DNA of 64,000 nucleotides from Flavobacterium sp. LC2016-12 (lineage in GTDB: Bacteria; Bacteroidota; Bacteroidia; Flavobacteriales; Flavobacteriaceae). Below the pieces are notes generated by a model, which worked only from the letters and a program-made list of their open reading frames with translations, had not been told where the DNA came from and did no database searches. A program made the position numbers and the translations under genes. The DNA is taken from NCBI RefSeq assembly GCF_015351595.1, contig NZ_JADKPT010000018.1, positions 30,665 through 94,664 of the forward strand, written 5' to 3'. Positions 1-8,812 of this stretch are shown here, piece after piece. How positions within the stretch are numbered: the stretch's first letter is position 1; every line of letters starts with the position of its first letter.

Positions 1-1220
1 GGAATCGTATTAAAGGTTTTATTATAGGAGATGGACGAACTTAAAGTATTATTTAGATTTGATCCAACATTCGCCTGATTAATAGATTGTTTAAAGTATT
101 TACTACTACCCATATTTACCGAAGCAGAAAAACTCGAGTTTGGGTTTGATTTAGTATCTTTTGAGTGCGACCATTGGATATTGTAAATATTTTGCTTCGA
201 ATAATCAGGATAACCTCTTTCGCTATTTATCAGGTTTTCAAAACGAATATTTACATTTCCACGATATTTATATCTTGTAGCATAGGAAGATTCAAAGCGC
301 ATGGCATAACTTCCGTTGGTATAGTAATCTCCTAAAACGGTCAGGTCATAGTTATCACTTAGAGCAAAATAATAACCACCATTCTGTAAAGAGAATCCTC
401 TTGTGTTAGAGTCGTTATAACTTGGTATAATGATTCCTGAAACACTTTTTTCCTGACTCATTGGAAAATAAGCAAAAGGCAAGGCAAGAGGAGTAGGGAC
501 ATCAGCAATAACCATATTGGTTAATCCAGTAACTACTTTTTTTCCGGGAATAAACTTTACTTTATTAGTTTGAAAATAATATTCGGGATTGTCAACATCT
601 GCGGAAGTTGTGAAGCGGGCACCTCTTAAGAAGTAAACAGAATCGTTTTCTTTTTTGGTAACTGCGGCTTTTATTTTAAATTCACCCTGTTCTGTTCTGG
701 AATTGAATATTAAAGCTTTTTTTGTTTTGAAATTAAAACGAATAGAGTCTGGCTGAACTTCACTGGCGCCTTGCTTAAAATTAGGGTATTGGCTTAAAAC
801 ACCTGCAGAATCTTTTATTCTTCCGGCATATACTTCGTCCTTTTCATAATCCAAAACGATTATACCCGATTTTAACTCTACATCTTTATAGTATAATTCA
901 GCTTCGTTATATAAAGTGATGCGTTTGCTTTTTTGATCGATTTTCGCATAATCCTTGGCCCTGTACTTTACTTTTCCGTCCAGAAAAGTCTTTTTAGGCT
1001 TAACAGTATCCAGTTTTATAGTATCAAGTACAGTAGTGACAGGTTTATCTGTTTGTTTTACAGCAGGTAATGCGTTTTTTTTTGATTTTATCTCTTGCGA
1101 ATATAATTTACCACATCCTAGTGTTAGGAAAAATGATAATAAAACGATATTAAATAAGTTTGTATGCAAAGGTTTAAATGCTATTTTTGTAAAAGTATGG
1201 CTTGTTTTTTGACATGTCAA
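1..1220 (-). CDS. lptD: LPS-assembly outer-membrane protein LptD, N-terminal part (runs off left edge)
   Basis: The frame is open on the minus strand from 1220 to the window edge, about 406 codons, so the C-terminal barrel lies outside. LptD inserts lipopolysaccharide into the outer leaflet of the outer membrane. After a hydrophobic stretch and a low-complexity linker come OstA/LptA-like strands (KVKYRAKDYAKID, then ITLYNEAELYYKDVELKSG), then a segment IADVPTPLALPFAYFPM that matches the family's characteristic join to the barrel. I choose a TTG start at 1220 because the frame has no ATG near its beginning: the two nearby ATGs (1215, 1228) are in other frames. The gene is divergent from the amidase gene, so both share an 82-base control region. 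The family call is strong. The start is less certain. Confidence 0.88.
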   Translation of the reverse strand, partial: MTCQKTSHTFTKIAFKPLHTNLFNIVLLSFFLTLGCGKLYSQEIKSKKNALPAVKQTDKPVTTVLDTIKLDTVKPKKTFLDGKVKYRAKDYAKIDQKSKRITLYNEAELYYKDVELKSGIIVLDYEKDEVYAGRIKDSAGVLSQYPNFKQGASEVQPDSIRFNFKTKKALIFNSRTEQGEFKIKAAVTKKENDSVYFLRGARFTTSADVDNPEYYFQTNKVKFIPGKKVVTGLTNMVIADVPTPLALPFAYFPMSQEKSVSGIIIPSYNDSNTRGFSLQNGGYYFALSDNYDLTVLGDYYTNGSYAMRFESSYATRYKYRGNVNIRFENLINSERGYPDYSKQNIYNIQWSHSKDTKSNPNSSFSASVNMGSSKYFKQSINQANVGSNLNNTLSSSISYNKTFNTI

Positions 1221-1302
1221 ACTTACATATAATTTTTTGGCAAAAATAATCAATTGTAAAAATTATAGCAGTTGCATTTTATTAAAATTAACTTTTAGAT
1301 TT

Positions 1303-2421
1303 ATGAATATATTTAACAAAACTAGGCTAATATTTAGTTTTTTTCTAACTATAATTTCATTTTGCGCATACAGTCAGGCAAATGTTTTTAAGGTAACACT
1401 TGATGCCGGACACGGTGATCATGACTTTGGCGCCGTATATAGCGGAAGAATTGAAAAAAATATTGCATTGGCTATTGTGTTAAAAGTTGGAAAAATATTA
1501 GAAGACAGTCCAAATATTAATGTTATTTATACTCGTAAAACCGATGTTTTTATCGATTTGGTTGAAAGAGCCAATATTGCGAACCGTGCTAACTCTAATA
1601 TTTTTGTGTCTATACATTGTAATGCGAATAAAAATACGGCTGCAGACGGAACAGAAACCTATGTAATGGGTTTAAGTAAAGTGGCATCGAATCTTGAAGC
1701 AGCGAAAAAAGAGAACTCGGTTATTACATTAGAAAAAGATTATAAACGTAAATATGAAGGTTACGACCCAAATTCGCCAGAATCTATGATGGCAATGACC
1801 TTGATGCAGGAAGAATATCTGGATAATAGTATTGCATTAGCGACTAAGATTGAAGATAATTTTGACAGATTAGGAAAAAAGCTTCGCCAGGGTGGAGTGA
1901 AACAAGCACCTTTTATGGTGTTGCATAAAGCGTACATGCCAAGAGTTTTGGTTGAGACTGGATTTGTATCTAATCCTACAGAAGGAAATATTTTAAATTC
2001 AGAGGAAGGGCAAAACGATATAGCAAAGGCTATTGCCGAAGCTATTATAAGTTATAAAAGAGAGTATTTTGGATCGGGAGTTCCGGAAATAGCAGATGCA
2101 CGACCAGTAAAAGATACTGCCAAACCAAAAACAGTTGTAACTCCTCCAGCAAATAAAAATACACCAAAAGGAACTATTTTTAAAGTACAGTTAATTGCCA
2201 GTATCAAGAAAACACCATTAGAGCCTAAAAATTTTAAAGGACTGACTAACGTAACAATGTTGTATGAAAATAATATTTATAAATATTTCTATCAGGAAAC
2301 TTCAGATTACCAGGCGGCACAAAAATATTTGCAAGAAGCTAAAAGTAAAGGATATGGCGCTTCTTTTTTAATTGCATACAAGGACGGCGAAAAAATCAGT
2401 ATTCAGGACGCTACTAAATAA
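1303..2421 (+). CDS. N-acetylmuramoyl-L-alanine amidase (Amidase_3) with SPOR-like tail
   Basis: This is a zinc-dependent cell-wall hydrolase that cuts the bond between muramic acid and the stem peptide in the periplasm. I start at the ATG at 1303 because a signal peptide (IFSFFLTIISFCAYSQA) follows directly; the frame is open further upstream but that extension has no signal character. Zinc ligands of the family are visible as H37 in DAGHGD, E51 in GRIEKN and H105 in SIHCNAN, and the catalytic glutamate as E218 in VETGFVSNP. A proline/lysine-rich linker near residue 270-288 leads to a SPOR-like peptidoglycan-binding domain at about 290-372. It is followed 50 bases later by an MlaD-family gene, so the two may be co-transcribed. 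Confidence 0.9.
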   Translation: MNIFNKTRLIFSFFLTIISFCAYSQANVFKVTLDAGHGDHDFGAVYSGRIEKNIALAIVLKVGKILEDSPNINVIYTRKTDVFIDLVERANIANRANSNIFVSIHCNANKNTAADGTETYVMGLSKVASNLEAAKKENSVITLEKDYKRKYEGYDPNSPESMMAMTLMQEEYLDNSIALATKIEDNFDRLGKKLRQGGVKQAPFMVLHKAYMPRVLVETGFVSNPTEGNILNSEEGQNDIAKAIAEAIISYKREYFGSGVPEIADARPVKDTAKPKTVVTPPANKNTPKGTIFKVQLIASIKKTPLEPKNFKGLTNVTMLYENNIYKYFYQETSDYQAAQKYLQEAKSKGYGASFLIAYKDGEKISIQDATK

Positions 2422-2471
2422 TAAGCACAAGTTCGAATATTTATATTAATTTTGTACAAACACTTAGAATT

Positions 2472-3437
2472 TTGAAACTAACAAGAGAAATTAAAACGGC
2501 TATTTTAGTCATCGCGTCAATTTTATTATTTATTTGGGGATACAGCTTTTTAAAAGGCAGAGATCTTTTTACAAATTATAAAACATTTTATGTAGAATAT
2601 GATAATGTGGAAGATTTGGCTCAGTCTGCCCCCGTTACTTTAAACGGACTTGCGATTGGTAAAGTAAATAAAATCACTATCAACGAAAATACTGGTAAAC
2701 TATTAGTAGAACTGCAATTGAAAACGGATTTTCCGGTTTCTAAAACAAGTACAGCAGCTTTATATTCTCCAAGTTTAATCGGTGGAAAACAGATCAAGAT
2801 TATACCTAATCTTGCAGACAAGGAACTTGCGATAGATGGCCAGACATTAGCTCCTGCAGTTGAATTAGGTTTGACGGAATCTTTAGGAGGAAAAATAGAA
2901 CCAATTCAGCAAAAACTGAATGTGATGCTTGAAAATATTAACACGCTTGTTGCTGGATTGAACAATGTTCTGGATAAAAAAGGGCAGGAAGATCTTAAAA
3001 AATCATTGGCAGAATTGAGTCAGACAATGGAGCAATTTCACAAAGCTTCGGGAAGTATCAATTCTATCTTAGATACTAATAAAGCACAGATCAATGGAGC
3101 AGTTACGAACTTTAATAAAATGTCGAGTAACTTCAATAAAATCTCAGATTCTTTAAATAAGGCAGACTTAGGAAAAACAGTTAGAAGCCTAAACCAAACT
3201 TTAGCAAAAGTAGATGGCATTATGGCTAATCTAAATGCCGGAAAAGGTTCTGCAGGTAAATTACTGAATGATGATGCTTTGTATAATAATTTGGCTAAAA
3301 CTTCAAAAGAGCTTGAATTATTATTGCAGGACGTTCGTCTATATCCAACACGTTATGTGAATGTTTCTCTTTTTGGAAAGAAAAACAAACCATATGTCGC
3401 ACCTACAGAAGATGCTAATACAACTGAAAAAAAATAA
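2472..3437 (+). CDS. MlaD family (MCE domain) lipid-transport protein
   Basis: MCE-domain proteins of the MlaD type are anchored in the inner membrane and form hexameric rings that carry phospholipids between the membranes. The protein has one N-terminal membrane segment (about residues 9-27), an MCE domain at about 38-118 (VEYDNVEDLAQSAPVTLNGLAIGKV) and a long helical, asparagine- and serine-rich C-terminal part with likely coiled coil (about 135-270). The start is TTG at 2472: the membrane segment begins right after it and no ATG is available before the MCE domain. It lies between the amidase gene and a Fe-S protein gene that starts 6 bases after its stop. No MlaE/MlaF partner is in the window. 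Confidence 0.85.
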   Translation: MKLTREIKTAILVIASILLFIWGYSFLKGRDLFTNYKTFYVEYDNVEDLAQSAPVTLNGLAIGKVNKITINENTGKLLVELQLKTDFPVSKTSTAALYSPSLIGGKQIKIIPNLADKELAIDGQTLAPAVELGLTESLGGKIEPIQQKLNVMLENINTLVAGLNNVLDKKGQEDLKKSLAELSQTMEQFHKASGSINSILDTNKAQINGAVTNFNKMSSNFNKISDSLNKADLGKTVRSLNQTLAKVDGIMANLNAGKGSAGKLLNDDALYNNLAKTSKELELLLQDVRLYPTRYVNVSLFGKKNKPYVAPTEDANTTEKK

Positions 3438-3443
3438 TAAAGA

Positions 3444-4781
3444 ATGAGTTATTTAGATAATATTTTATTCGCTATACTTCTGATAGCTGGTTTTGGTTTT
3501 TTTGCTTCAAGCATAAAGAAAATCATTAGAAACATAAATTTAGGAGTTGATGTAGATCGCAAAGACAATCCAAAAGCACGTTGGAAAAACATGGCTATGA
3601 TTGCTCTTGGACAATCTAAAATGGTGAAACGTCCAGTTGCGGGGGCATTACATATTGTAGTATATGTTGGGTTTATTATCATAAATATAGAATTACTTGA
3701 AATAATTATTGATGGATTATTTGGAACTCATAGAGTTTTTGCTCCTTTTTTAGGTGTCGTTTATGATGTTTTAATTGCTTCATTTGAAATATTAGCGATA
3801 TTGGTAATCTTTGCTGTTACAGTTTTCTGGATTAGAAGAAATGTGATCCGATTAAAACGTTTCATTAATCCGGATTTAAATGGATTTCCAAAAAGTGACG
3901 CGAATTACATTTTGTATTTCGAAACAGTTCTGATGCTTTTGTTTTTATTCATGGATGCTGCCGATTTGCATTTACAAAATGTACCGGGAGGATTTTCGCA
4001 TTTTCATAAAGCAGGAAGTTTTCCAATAAGCCAATTTATTGCTCCAATATTTAACGGAATGTCAAATGAATTGGTTGCTATATTATTTGAGGCATTTTGG
4101 TGGTTGCATATTGCAGGTATTTTGGTTTTTATGAACTATTTATACTTCTCAAAACATTTGCATATTCTTTTAGCTTTTCCAAATACGTATTTTGCTAATT
4201 TGAAACCAGAAGGGCAATTTGATAATTTAGAATCAGTTACAAAAGAAGTTAAGTTAATGATGGATCCAAATGCAGATCCTTTTGCGGCGGCTCCGGTAGA
4301 TGAAAATGCTGCTCCAAGTAAATTTGGCGCAAGCGATGTTCAGGATTTAAACTGGGTTCAATTGTTGAATGCCTACACATGTACAGAATGTGGACGTTGT
4401 ACATCATCTTGTCCGGCAAATCAAACGGGTAAGAAATTGTCTCCTCGTAAAATTATGATGGATACAAGAGATCGTTTACAGGAAGTCGGTAAAAATATTG
4501 ACGCTAACAAAGGTGTTTTTGTTCCGGATAATAAAACGTTATTAAACGATTATATTACACCAGAAGAGTTGTGGGCTTGTACATCTTGTAACGCTTGTGT
4601 TGAAGAATGTCCTGTGAACATTAGTCCGTTGTCTATTATTATGGATATGCGTCGTTATTTGGTGATGGAACAAAGTGCTGCTCCAATGTCATTGAATGCT
4701 ATGATGACAAATATTGAAAACAATGGAGCGCCATGGCAATATAGTCAGCAAGATAGATTGAACTGGAAAAACGAGAATTAA
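3444..4781 (+). CDS. Membrane-bound 4Fe-4S oxidoreductase subunit
   Basis: The N-terminal 240 residues contain about five to six membrane segments, like the cytochrome-type membrane domain of heterodisulfide reductase/nitrate reductase gamma relatives. The C-terminal part carries two classical 4Fe-4S motifs, CTECGRCTSSCP from C313 and CTSCNACVEECP from C379. The protein would pass electrons between the quinone pool and a soluble partner. The next gene encodes a protein with two CCG domains. In related enzymes (GlpC/LldE/HdrD types) such domains are fused or partnered to this kind of ferredoxin domain, so the two probably form one complex. The electron donor cannot be told from the sequence. 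The 6-base distance to the upstream gene suggests one transcript. Confidence 0.82.
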   Translation: MSYLDNILFAILLIAGFGFFASSIKKIIRNINLGVDVDRKDNPKARWKNMAMIALGQSKMVKRPVAGALHIVVYVGFIIINIELLEIIIDGLFGTHRVFAPFLGVVYDVLIASFEILAILVIFAVTVFWIRRNVIRLKRFINPDLNGFPKSDANYILYFETVLMLLFLFMDAADLHLQNVPGGFSHFHKAGSFPISQFIAPIFNGMSNELVAILFEAFWWLHIAGILVFMNYLYFSKHLHILLAFPNTYFANLKPEGQFDNLESVTKEVKLMMDPNADPFAAAPVDENAAPSKFGASDVQDLNWVQLLNAYTCTECGRCTSSCPANQTGKKLSPRKIMMDTRDRLQEVGKNIDANKGVFVPDNKTLLNDYITPEELWACTSCNACVEECPVNISPLSIIMDMRRYLVMEQSAAPMSLNAMMTNIENNGAPWQYSQQDRLNWKNEN

Positions 4782-4788
4782 AATTAAG

Positions 4789-4898
4789 GTTTAATTGGTT
4801 ATTGGTTTAACCGTTTAATCGAGTAAAATATTTGTGGTTTTTAGTGGGTTATAGCAGAGAGAATGCTATTAACCAATTTAACGATTAACCGCTTTAAT
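4789..4898. repeat. Inverted octamer-array element between the two Fe-S genes
   Basis: The left arm (4789-4820) is four consecutive 8-base units of the type gtttaatt, ggttattg, gtttaacc, gtttaatc. The right arm (4867-4898) is four units of the complementary type, such as tattaacc and gattaacc. The arms face each other across 46 bases. The element fills most of the 128-base gap between two genes that look like one operon. The same layout recurs at 51484-51560 and 52968-53137. Confidence 0.75.
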
Positions 4899-4909
4899 AA
4901 CAAAAGAAG

Positions 4910-5701
4910 ATGCCAGAAAGTTTAGTAGTGCCAACAATGGCTGAAATGTTAGCCGAAGGAAAACAACCAGAAGTTTTGTTTTGGGTAGGTTGTGCAGGAA
5001 GTTTTGATGATAGAGCAAAAAAAATTACTAAAGCATTTGTGCGTATTTTAAATCGTACTAATGTTTCATTTGCAGTTTTAGGTACAGAAGAGAGTTGTAC
5101 CGGAGATCCTGCAAAACGTGCCGGAAATGAGTTTTTGTTTCAGATGCAGGCCATGATGAATATCGAGGTTTTGAATGCATATGAAGCTAAAAAGATTGTT
5201 ACGGCTTGTCCACATTGTTTTAATACTTTAAAAAATGAATATCCTGAATTAGGAGGTCAATATGATGTAATTCATCATACGGAATTTTTAAAGTCATTAA
5301 TTGATGAAGGAAGACTGACTGTTGAAGGTGGTCAGTTTAAAGGAAAAAAAATCACTTTTCACGATCCTTGTTATTTAGGAAGAGCGAATAAAGTATACGA
5401 AGCACCAAGAGATTTAATTCAGAAATTGGATGTTGAATTAGTCGAAATGAAGCGTTCTAAAGCAAACGGATTATGTTGTGGAGCAGGTGGTGCACAAATG
5501 TTTAAAGATGCTGAACCAGGAAACAAAGAAGTGAATGTTTTGCGTACCGAAGATGCTTTAGAAGTACAACCTGATATTATCGCTGCGGGTTGCCCGTTTT
5601 GTAATACTATGTTAACTGATGGTATAAAACATCAGGAGAAAGAAGGACAGGTTAAAGTAATGGATATAGCGGAGTTGATCGCAAACGCACAAGATTTATA
5701 A
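4910..5701 (+). CDS. (Fe-S)-binding protein with two CCG domains
   Basis: The protein has two cysteine-rich (CCG) domains of the type found in heterodisulfide reductase subunit B, LutA/LldE and GlpC. The first is built around FWVGCAGSFDDRA and ACPHCFNTLKNEYP. The second is built around DPCYLGR, the paired cysteines of NGLCCGAGGAQM, and AGCPFCNTML. In the family such domains hold unusual 4Fe-4S clusters and move electrons to a disulfide or dehydrogenase partner. There is no signal peptide or membrane segment, so the protein is cytoplasmic and probably docks on the membrane Fe-S subunit encoded just upstream. Physiological substrate unknown. Confidence 0.82.
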   Translation: MPESLVVPTMAEMLAEGKQPEVLFWVGCAGSFDDRAKKITKAFVRILNRTNVSFAVLGTEESCTGDPAKRAGNEFLFQMQAMMNIEVLNAYEAKKIVTACPHCFNTLKNEYPELGGQYDVIHHTEFLKSLIDEGRLTVEGGQFKGKKITFHDPCYLGRANKVYEAPRDLIQKLDVELVEMKRSKANGLCCGAGGAQMFKDAEPGNKEVNVLRTEDALEVQPDIIAAGCPFCNTMLTDGIKHQEKEGQVKVMDIAELIANAQDL

Positions 5702-5706
5702 CTAAG

Positions 5707-5795
5707 GTTCTGAGGTACTAAGATTCTAAGGTTCTAAGTTATCTAACTTGAAACTATCCTGTAATCTAAAATCAACAATCTAAAATCTAAAATTA
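5707..5795. repeat. Direct octamer array (ttctaag type) plus aatctaaa repeats
   Basis: Positions 5707-5738 are four head-to-tail 8-base units: gttctgag, gtactaag, attctaag, gttctaag. From about 5763 the motif atctaaaat recurs three times up to the start codon of the next gene. The same octamer type recurs at 54057-54088 and, on the other strand, at 46382-46421. No inverted partner arm is obvious here. Confidence 0.7.
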
Positions 5796-5796
5796 A

Positions 5797-6279
5797 ATGT
5801 ATATACCTTTTGAAAATTTACCTGGTGAATCCAGAGTTTGGATTTATCAATCAAACAGAAAATTTTCTGAGGAAGAATTTTCTGAAATTGAATCTGACCT
5901 AAAAGCTTTTGTAGAAGAATGGGCAGCACACGGAACAAGTTTAGAAGCTTCATATTTATTGAAATATAACCGATTTATTATTTTGGCTGTAAATCAGGAA
6001 GTACAAGCGGCGACAGGATGTTCTATCGATAGTTCTGTTGAATTTATTCAGAGTTTGGAGAAAAAGTACAACGTTGATTTGTTAGATAAAATGAACGTAA
6101 CTTTTAAAAACGGTGAACATATTGCACACAAAACATTAATCGATTTCAAGAAAATGGTTAAAGACAAATCGGTTTCTGAGAATACGATTGTTTTTAATAA
6201 TTTGGTAAATAATATCGAGGAGTTTAATGAATCCTGGGAAGTTCCTGCTGCTGATAGTTGGCACAGTCGATTTTTCTAA
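5797..6279 (+). CDS. Conserved flavobacterial protein of unknown function
   Basis: The 160-residue protein is acidic, with no signal peptide or membrane segment. I recognise it as a small protein widespread in Flavobacteriia that is often labelled 'ABC transporter ATPase' in databases. No Walker A loop, signature motif or Walker B motif can be seen, so that label is not supported. Visible conserved-looking features are the tryptophan-rich ends (SRVWIYQSNRKF near the start, SWHSRFF at the end) and a cysteine in ATGCSID. It follows the Fe-S genes in the same direction and ends before a terminator, so it may be the last gene of that transcript. Function unknown. Confidence 0.75.
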   Translation: MYIPFENLPGESRVWIYQSNRKFSEEEFSEIESDLKAFVEEWAAHGTSLEASYLLKYNRFIILAVNQEVQAATGCSIDSSVEFIQSLEKKYNVDLLDKMNVTFKNGEHIAHKTLIDFKKMVKDKSVSENTIVFNNLVNNIEEFNESWEVPAADSWHSRFF

Positions 6280-6301
6280 GAGAAAATTATAATCATATTT
6301 G

Positions 6302-6336
6302 AAAGGCATAAAATTTAGTTTTTATGCCTTTTTTTG
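6302..6336 (+). terminator. Intrinsic terminator after the unknown gene
   Basis: A hairpin with arms reading aaggcataaaa and ttttatgcctt is followed by seven T's. It sits about 25 bases after the stop codon at 6279. Confidence 0.85.
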
Positions 6337-6401
6337 TGGAGAAAAAATAACTTCTGTTAATTAAAATAATTAGTTTTACGAAAAATTTGATTAAAAAATA
6401 C

Positions 6402-7193
6402 ATGGAGAAAAAAGTACTTTTATTAATAATGGTTTTAACCTGTAATTTTATTTTTTCGCAAGATTATATGGCAGGACAAAAAAGATATTGCGAAACTAGT
6501 GATGCTAAAATATTAGATCTTTATGATTTGGGATTTAAGTGTTTACAGTATAAAAAATATCATAATGCTGCAACACGGGTATTTTTAGATATAGTAAAAA
6601 AAGATTCAACATTATGCGATGCTTATTTTTGGGCTGGATATACTTTAAGATTACAAAATAAACCTGAGCTCGCTATTGGGTGTTATTATATAGCGGATAG
6701 TTTGTCAAACAACAAATCGATAGAATTTAAGCAAAATTTGGCAATGACTGGTTTGATGGTAGGGAAGATTGATTTGGCAAGGAAAAAGTATGTAGAAATG
6801 ACAACTTTTTTTCCAGATAGTCCTGAAGGTTATTATGGTCTAGCTTTAACTGCTCCAATGATCGGAGATGTTGATAAAGGTTTGGAAAATATTAAAGTGT
6901 CAATTGAAAAATACGGTAAAAGAAGTAGCGAAATTAAAAGTCAGACAGAATTATTATACGGTATACTTTTAACATTAAATAAAAAGTATGAGGAAGCTTT
7001 ACCTCATTTTGAAGAATGTGTTTCTAAATTTAAAAATGATGATAATTTTAATATTCATTATTCTTTGAGCTTATTAAAAGTTGCAGAACAAAACAATGAC
7101 GAAAATGGGAAGAAAAAAGCTTTGAAAATTTACGATAAGATTAAAAATAAAGAAGAGATATCAGAAAAATTGAAAAATGAATTTAAGGTTTAA
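6402..7193 (+). CDS. Secreted or periplasmic TPR-repeat protein
   Basis: The start at the ATG at 6402 puts a signal peptide (KKVLLLIMVLTCNFIFSQ) at the N-terminus; an alternative TTG start lies 15 bases upstream. The rest is mainly alpha-helical with tetratricopeptide-like repeats, for example around DAYFWAGYTLRLQNKPELAIGC and GYYGLALTAPMIGDVDKGLENI. Such repeats bind other proteins. The gene stands alone between two almost identical terminators, so it is probably its own transcription unit. No specific function can be assigned. Confidence 0.75.
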   Translation: MEKKVLLLIMVLTCNFIFSQDYMAGQKRYCETSDAKILDLYDLGFKCLQYKKYHNAATRVFLDIVKKDSTLCDAYFWAGYTLRLQNKPELAIGCYYIADSLSNNKSIEFKQNLAMTGLMVGKIDLARKKYVEMTTFFPDSPEGYYGLALTAPMIGDVDKGLENIKVSIEKYGKRSSEIKSQTELLYGILLTLNKKYEEALPHFEECVSKFKNDDNFNIHYSLSLLKVAEQNNDENGKKKALKIYDKIKNKEEISEKLKNEFKV

Positions 7194-7219
7194 TTTAGAT
7201 ATTTTAAAAATGTATTTAT

Positions 7220-7256
7220 AAAAAGGCATTAAATTTTGTTTTAATGCCTTTTTTTA
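7220..7256 (+). terminator. Intrinsic terminator after the TPR gene
   Basis: The arms aaaaggcattaaa and tttaatgcctttt enclose a six-base loop, followed by a T run. The stem is nearly the same as that of the terminator at 6302-6336. Confidence 0.85.
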
Positions 7257-7351
7257 TTTTCTAGATTTTAAGTTTAAAGTTTTTATCACAGTTTTTTCAG
7301 TTTGTTAATAGTGCAAAAACTTCCGTTGTTATAAAAATAAAAACCTCTCAT

Positions 7352-7453
7352 CTAGCCCCGATGGGAGTGATATCTCCCGATTTAGAAAAACAAGGCTTTT
7401 TAGCTGTAGTTTTTGTTAATCGGGAATATAACGGACAGCGGGACAGGTCGTTC
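7352..7453 (+). repeat. Dispersed structured element, copy 1 (TAGCCCCGATGG type)
   Basis: This occupies the 457-base gap between the TPR gene and bshA. Its left end reads TAGCCCCGATGGGAG, its right end contains AACGGACAGCGGGA. Between them a nested hairpin can form: CCCGATT pairs with AATCGGG, and AAAAAC inside it pairs with GTTTTT. A second copy with the same ends but another hairpin core is at 44164-44244 on the minus strand. The rest of the gap (7454-7650) shows only AT-rich sequence and a short inverted repeat just before bshA. Confidence 0.65.
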
Positions 7454-7650
7454 TTTTGAAAATGAATTTTCTGCTCCTAATAAAAATTAGAGCGGAAAAT
7501 TTCTGGCCATCATTCATATCTTAGTGTATAAAATATTATATAATTTAAAGTATTAGTAATCTGATACTTCTAAGATTCACAAAAATCTAACATTTTAAAT
7601 ACGGTAATAAACGTGATTTTTGAGTACTTTCGTAGTACTAAATTTAATAC

Positions 7651-8787
7651 ATGAAAATAGCAATAGTTTGTTATCCGACATTTGGCGGTAGTGGGGTTGT
7701 AGCCACTGAATTAGGCCTCGAATTAGCCAGACGCGGACACGAAATCCACTTTATTACCTACAGTCAGCCGGTTAGACTGGCACTTTTAAATCCTAATGTT
7801 CATTATCACGAAGTAAACGTTCCTGAATATCCTCTTTTCCATTATCAGCCTTATGAATTGGCTTTGTCAAGTAAATTGGTCGATATGGTGAAATTATATA
7901 AAATAGAAGTGCTTCATGTACATTATGCAATTCCACACGCGTATGCGGGTTATATGGCGAAGCAAATGCTGAAAAATGAAGGAATTAATCTTCCTATGAT
8001 TACAACGCTTCACGGGACAGATATTACGCTGGTAGGGAATCATCCATTTTATAAACCTGCAGTAACTTTTAGTATCAATAAATCAGATTATGTGACTTCG
8101 GTTTCACAGAGTTTAAAAGATGATACGCTGAAATTATTCAAAATCAAGAATAAAATAAAGGTAATTCCGAATTTTATTGAATTGGATAAAGTAAAAACGG
8201 ATCCGACTGCTCCTTGTCATCGTTATGTGATGGCAAAGGAAAATGAGCGAATCATTACACATATCAGTAACTTTAGAAAGGTAAAACGTATTCCGGATAT
8301 TATTAAGATTTTCTATAATATTCAGAAAGTGATGCCTGCTAAATTAATGATGGTTGGTGATGGTCCTGAAAAAGAGAAGGCGGAAATTTTATGTATGGAA
8401 TTAGGAATTTACGACAAAGTAATTTTCTTTGGAAACAGTAATGAGATCGATAAAATTTTATGTCTTACTGATTTGTTTTTACTTCCATCTGAAACAGAAA
8501 GTTTTGGATTAGCTGCTTTAGAGGCTATGGCTTGTGGCGTCCCGGTAATTTCAAGTAATTCGGGAGGTTTGCCAGAGGTTAATTTTGATGGTATTTCAGG
8601 ATATTTGAGCAATGTGGGAGATGTTGAAGAAATGGCTGCAAATGCAATTAAAATTTTGGAAAGTGATGAAGTTTTAAATCAATTTAAAGTGAATGCTCTT
8701 GAAGTGGCAAAGAAATTTGATATCAAAAACATACTTCCAATATATGAGGCGTTGTATCAGAAAGCAATTGACGATTATAAAGATTAG
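7651..8787 (+). CDS. bshA: N-acetyl-alpha-D-glucosaminyl L-malate synthase
   Basis: BshA is the first enzyme of bacillithiol synthesis. It is a GT4-family retaining glycosyltransferase that joins GlcNAc from UDP-GlcNAc to L-malate in the cytoplasm. The 378-residue length fits the family. The N-terminal Rossmann half begins CYPTFGGSGVVATELG, the hallmark glycine-rich loop of BshA, and contains ITTLHGTDITLVG. The C-terminal half contains the E-x7-E nucleotide-sugar motif in ETESFGLAALEAMACG. No bshB or bshC gene is in the window. A lipoprotein gene follows 25 bases after the stop. Confidence 0.93.
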   Translation: MKIAIVCYPTFGGSGVVATELGLELARRGHEIHFITYSQPVRLALLNPNVHYHEVNVPEYPLFHYQPYELALSSKLVDMVKLYKIEVLHVHYAIPHAYAGYMAKQMLKNEGINLPMITTLHGTDITLVGNHPFYKPAVTFSINKSDYVTSVSQSLKDDTLKLFKIKNKIKVIPNFIELDKVKTDPTAPCHRYVMAKENERIITHISNFRKVKRIPDIIKIFYNIQKVMPAKLMMVGDGPEKEKAEILCMELGIYDKVIFFGNSNEIDKILCLTDLFLLPSETESFGLAALEAMACGVPVISSNSGGLPEVNFDGISGYLSNVGDVEEMAANAIKILESDEVLNQFKVNALEVAKKFDIKNILPIYEALYQKAIDDYKD

Positions 8788-8812
8788 AAACATTAATTTT
8801 AAAGTAACGTAA

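Noticed and set aside
955..1212. 85-codon plus-strand reading frame
   Set aside because: It is the shadow of lptD on the other strand; the minus frame codes for a continuous LptD-like protein.
1237..1302. 22-codon N-terminal extension of the amidase
   Set aside because: A typical signal peptide starts at the ATG at 1303; the extension has no such character.
4782..4909. Operon-internal terminator between the Fe-S genes
   Set aside because: Facing arms exist but no T run follows, and the same element type occurs at other places without terminator features.
5700..5796. CRISPR array
   Set aside because: The repeated units are only eight bases, contiguous and without spacers; no cas gene is in the window.
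7623..7639. Inverted repeat AGTACT-ttcgt-AGTACT just before bshA as an operator
   Set aside because: The arms are only six bases and such repeats are frequent in AT-rich DNA; a TACTTTCG -7-like box lies in it, but nothing else supports an operator.
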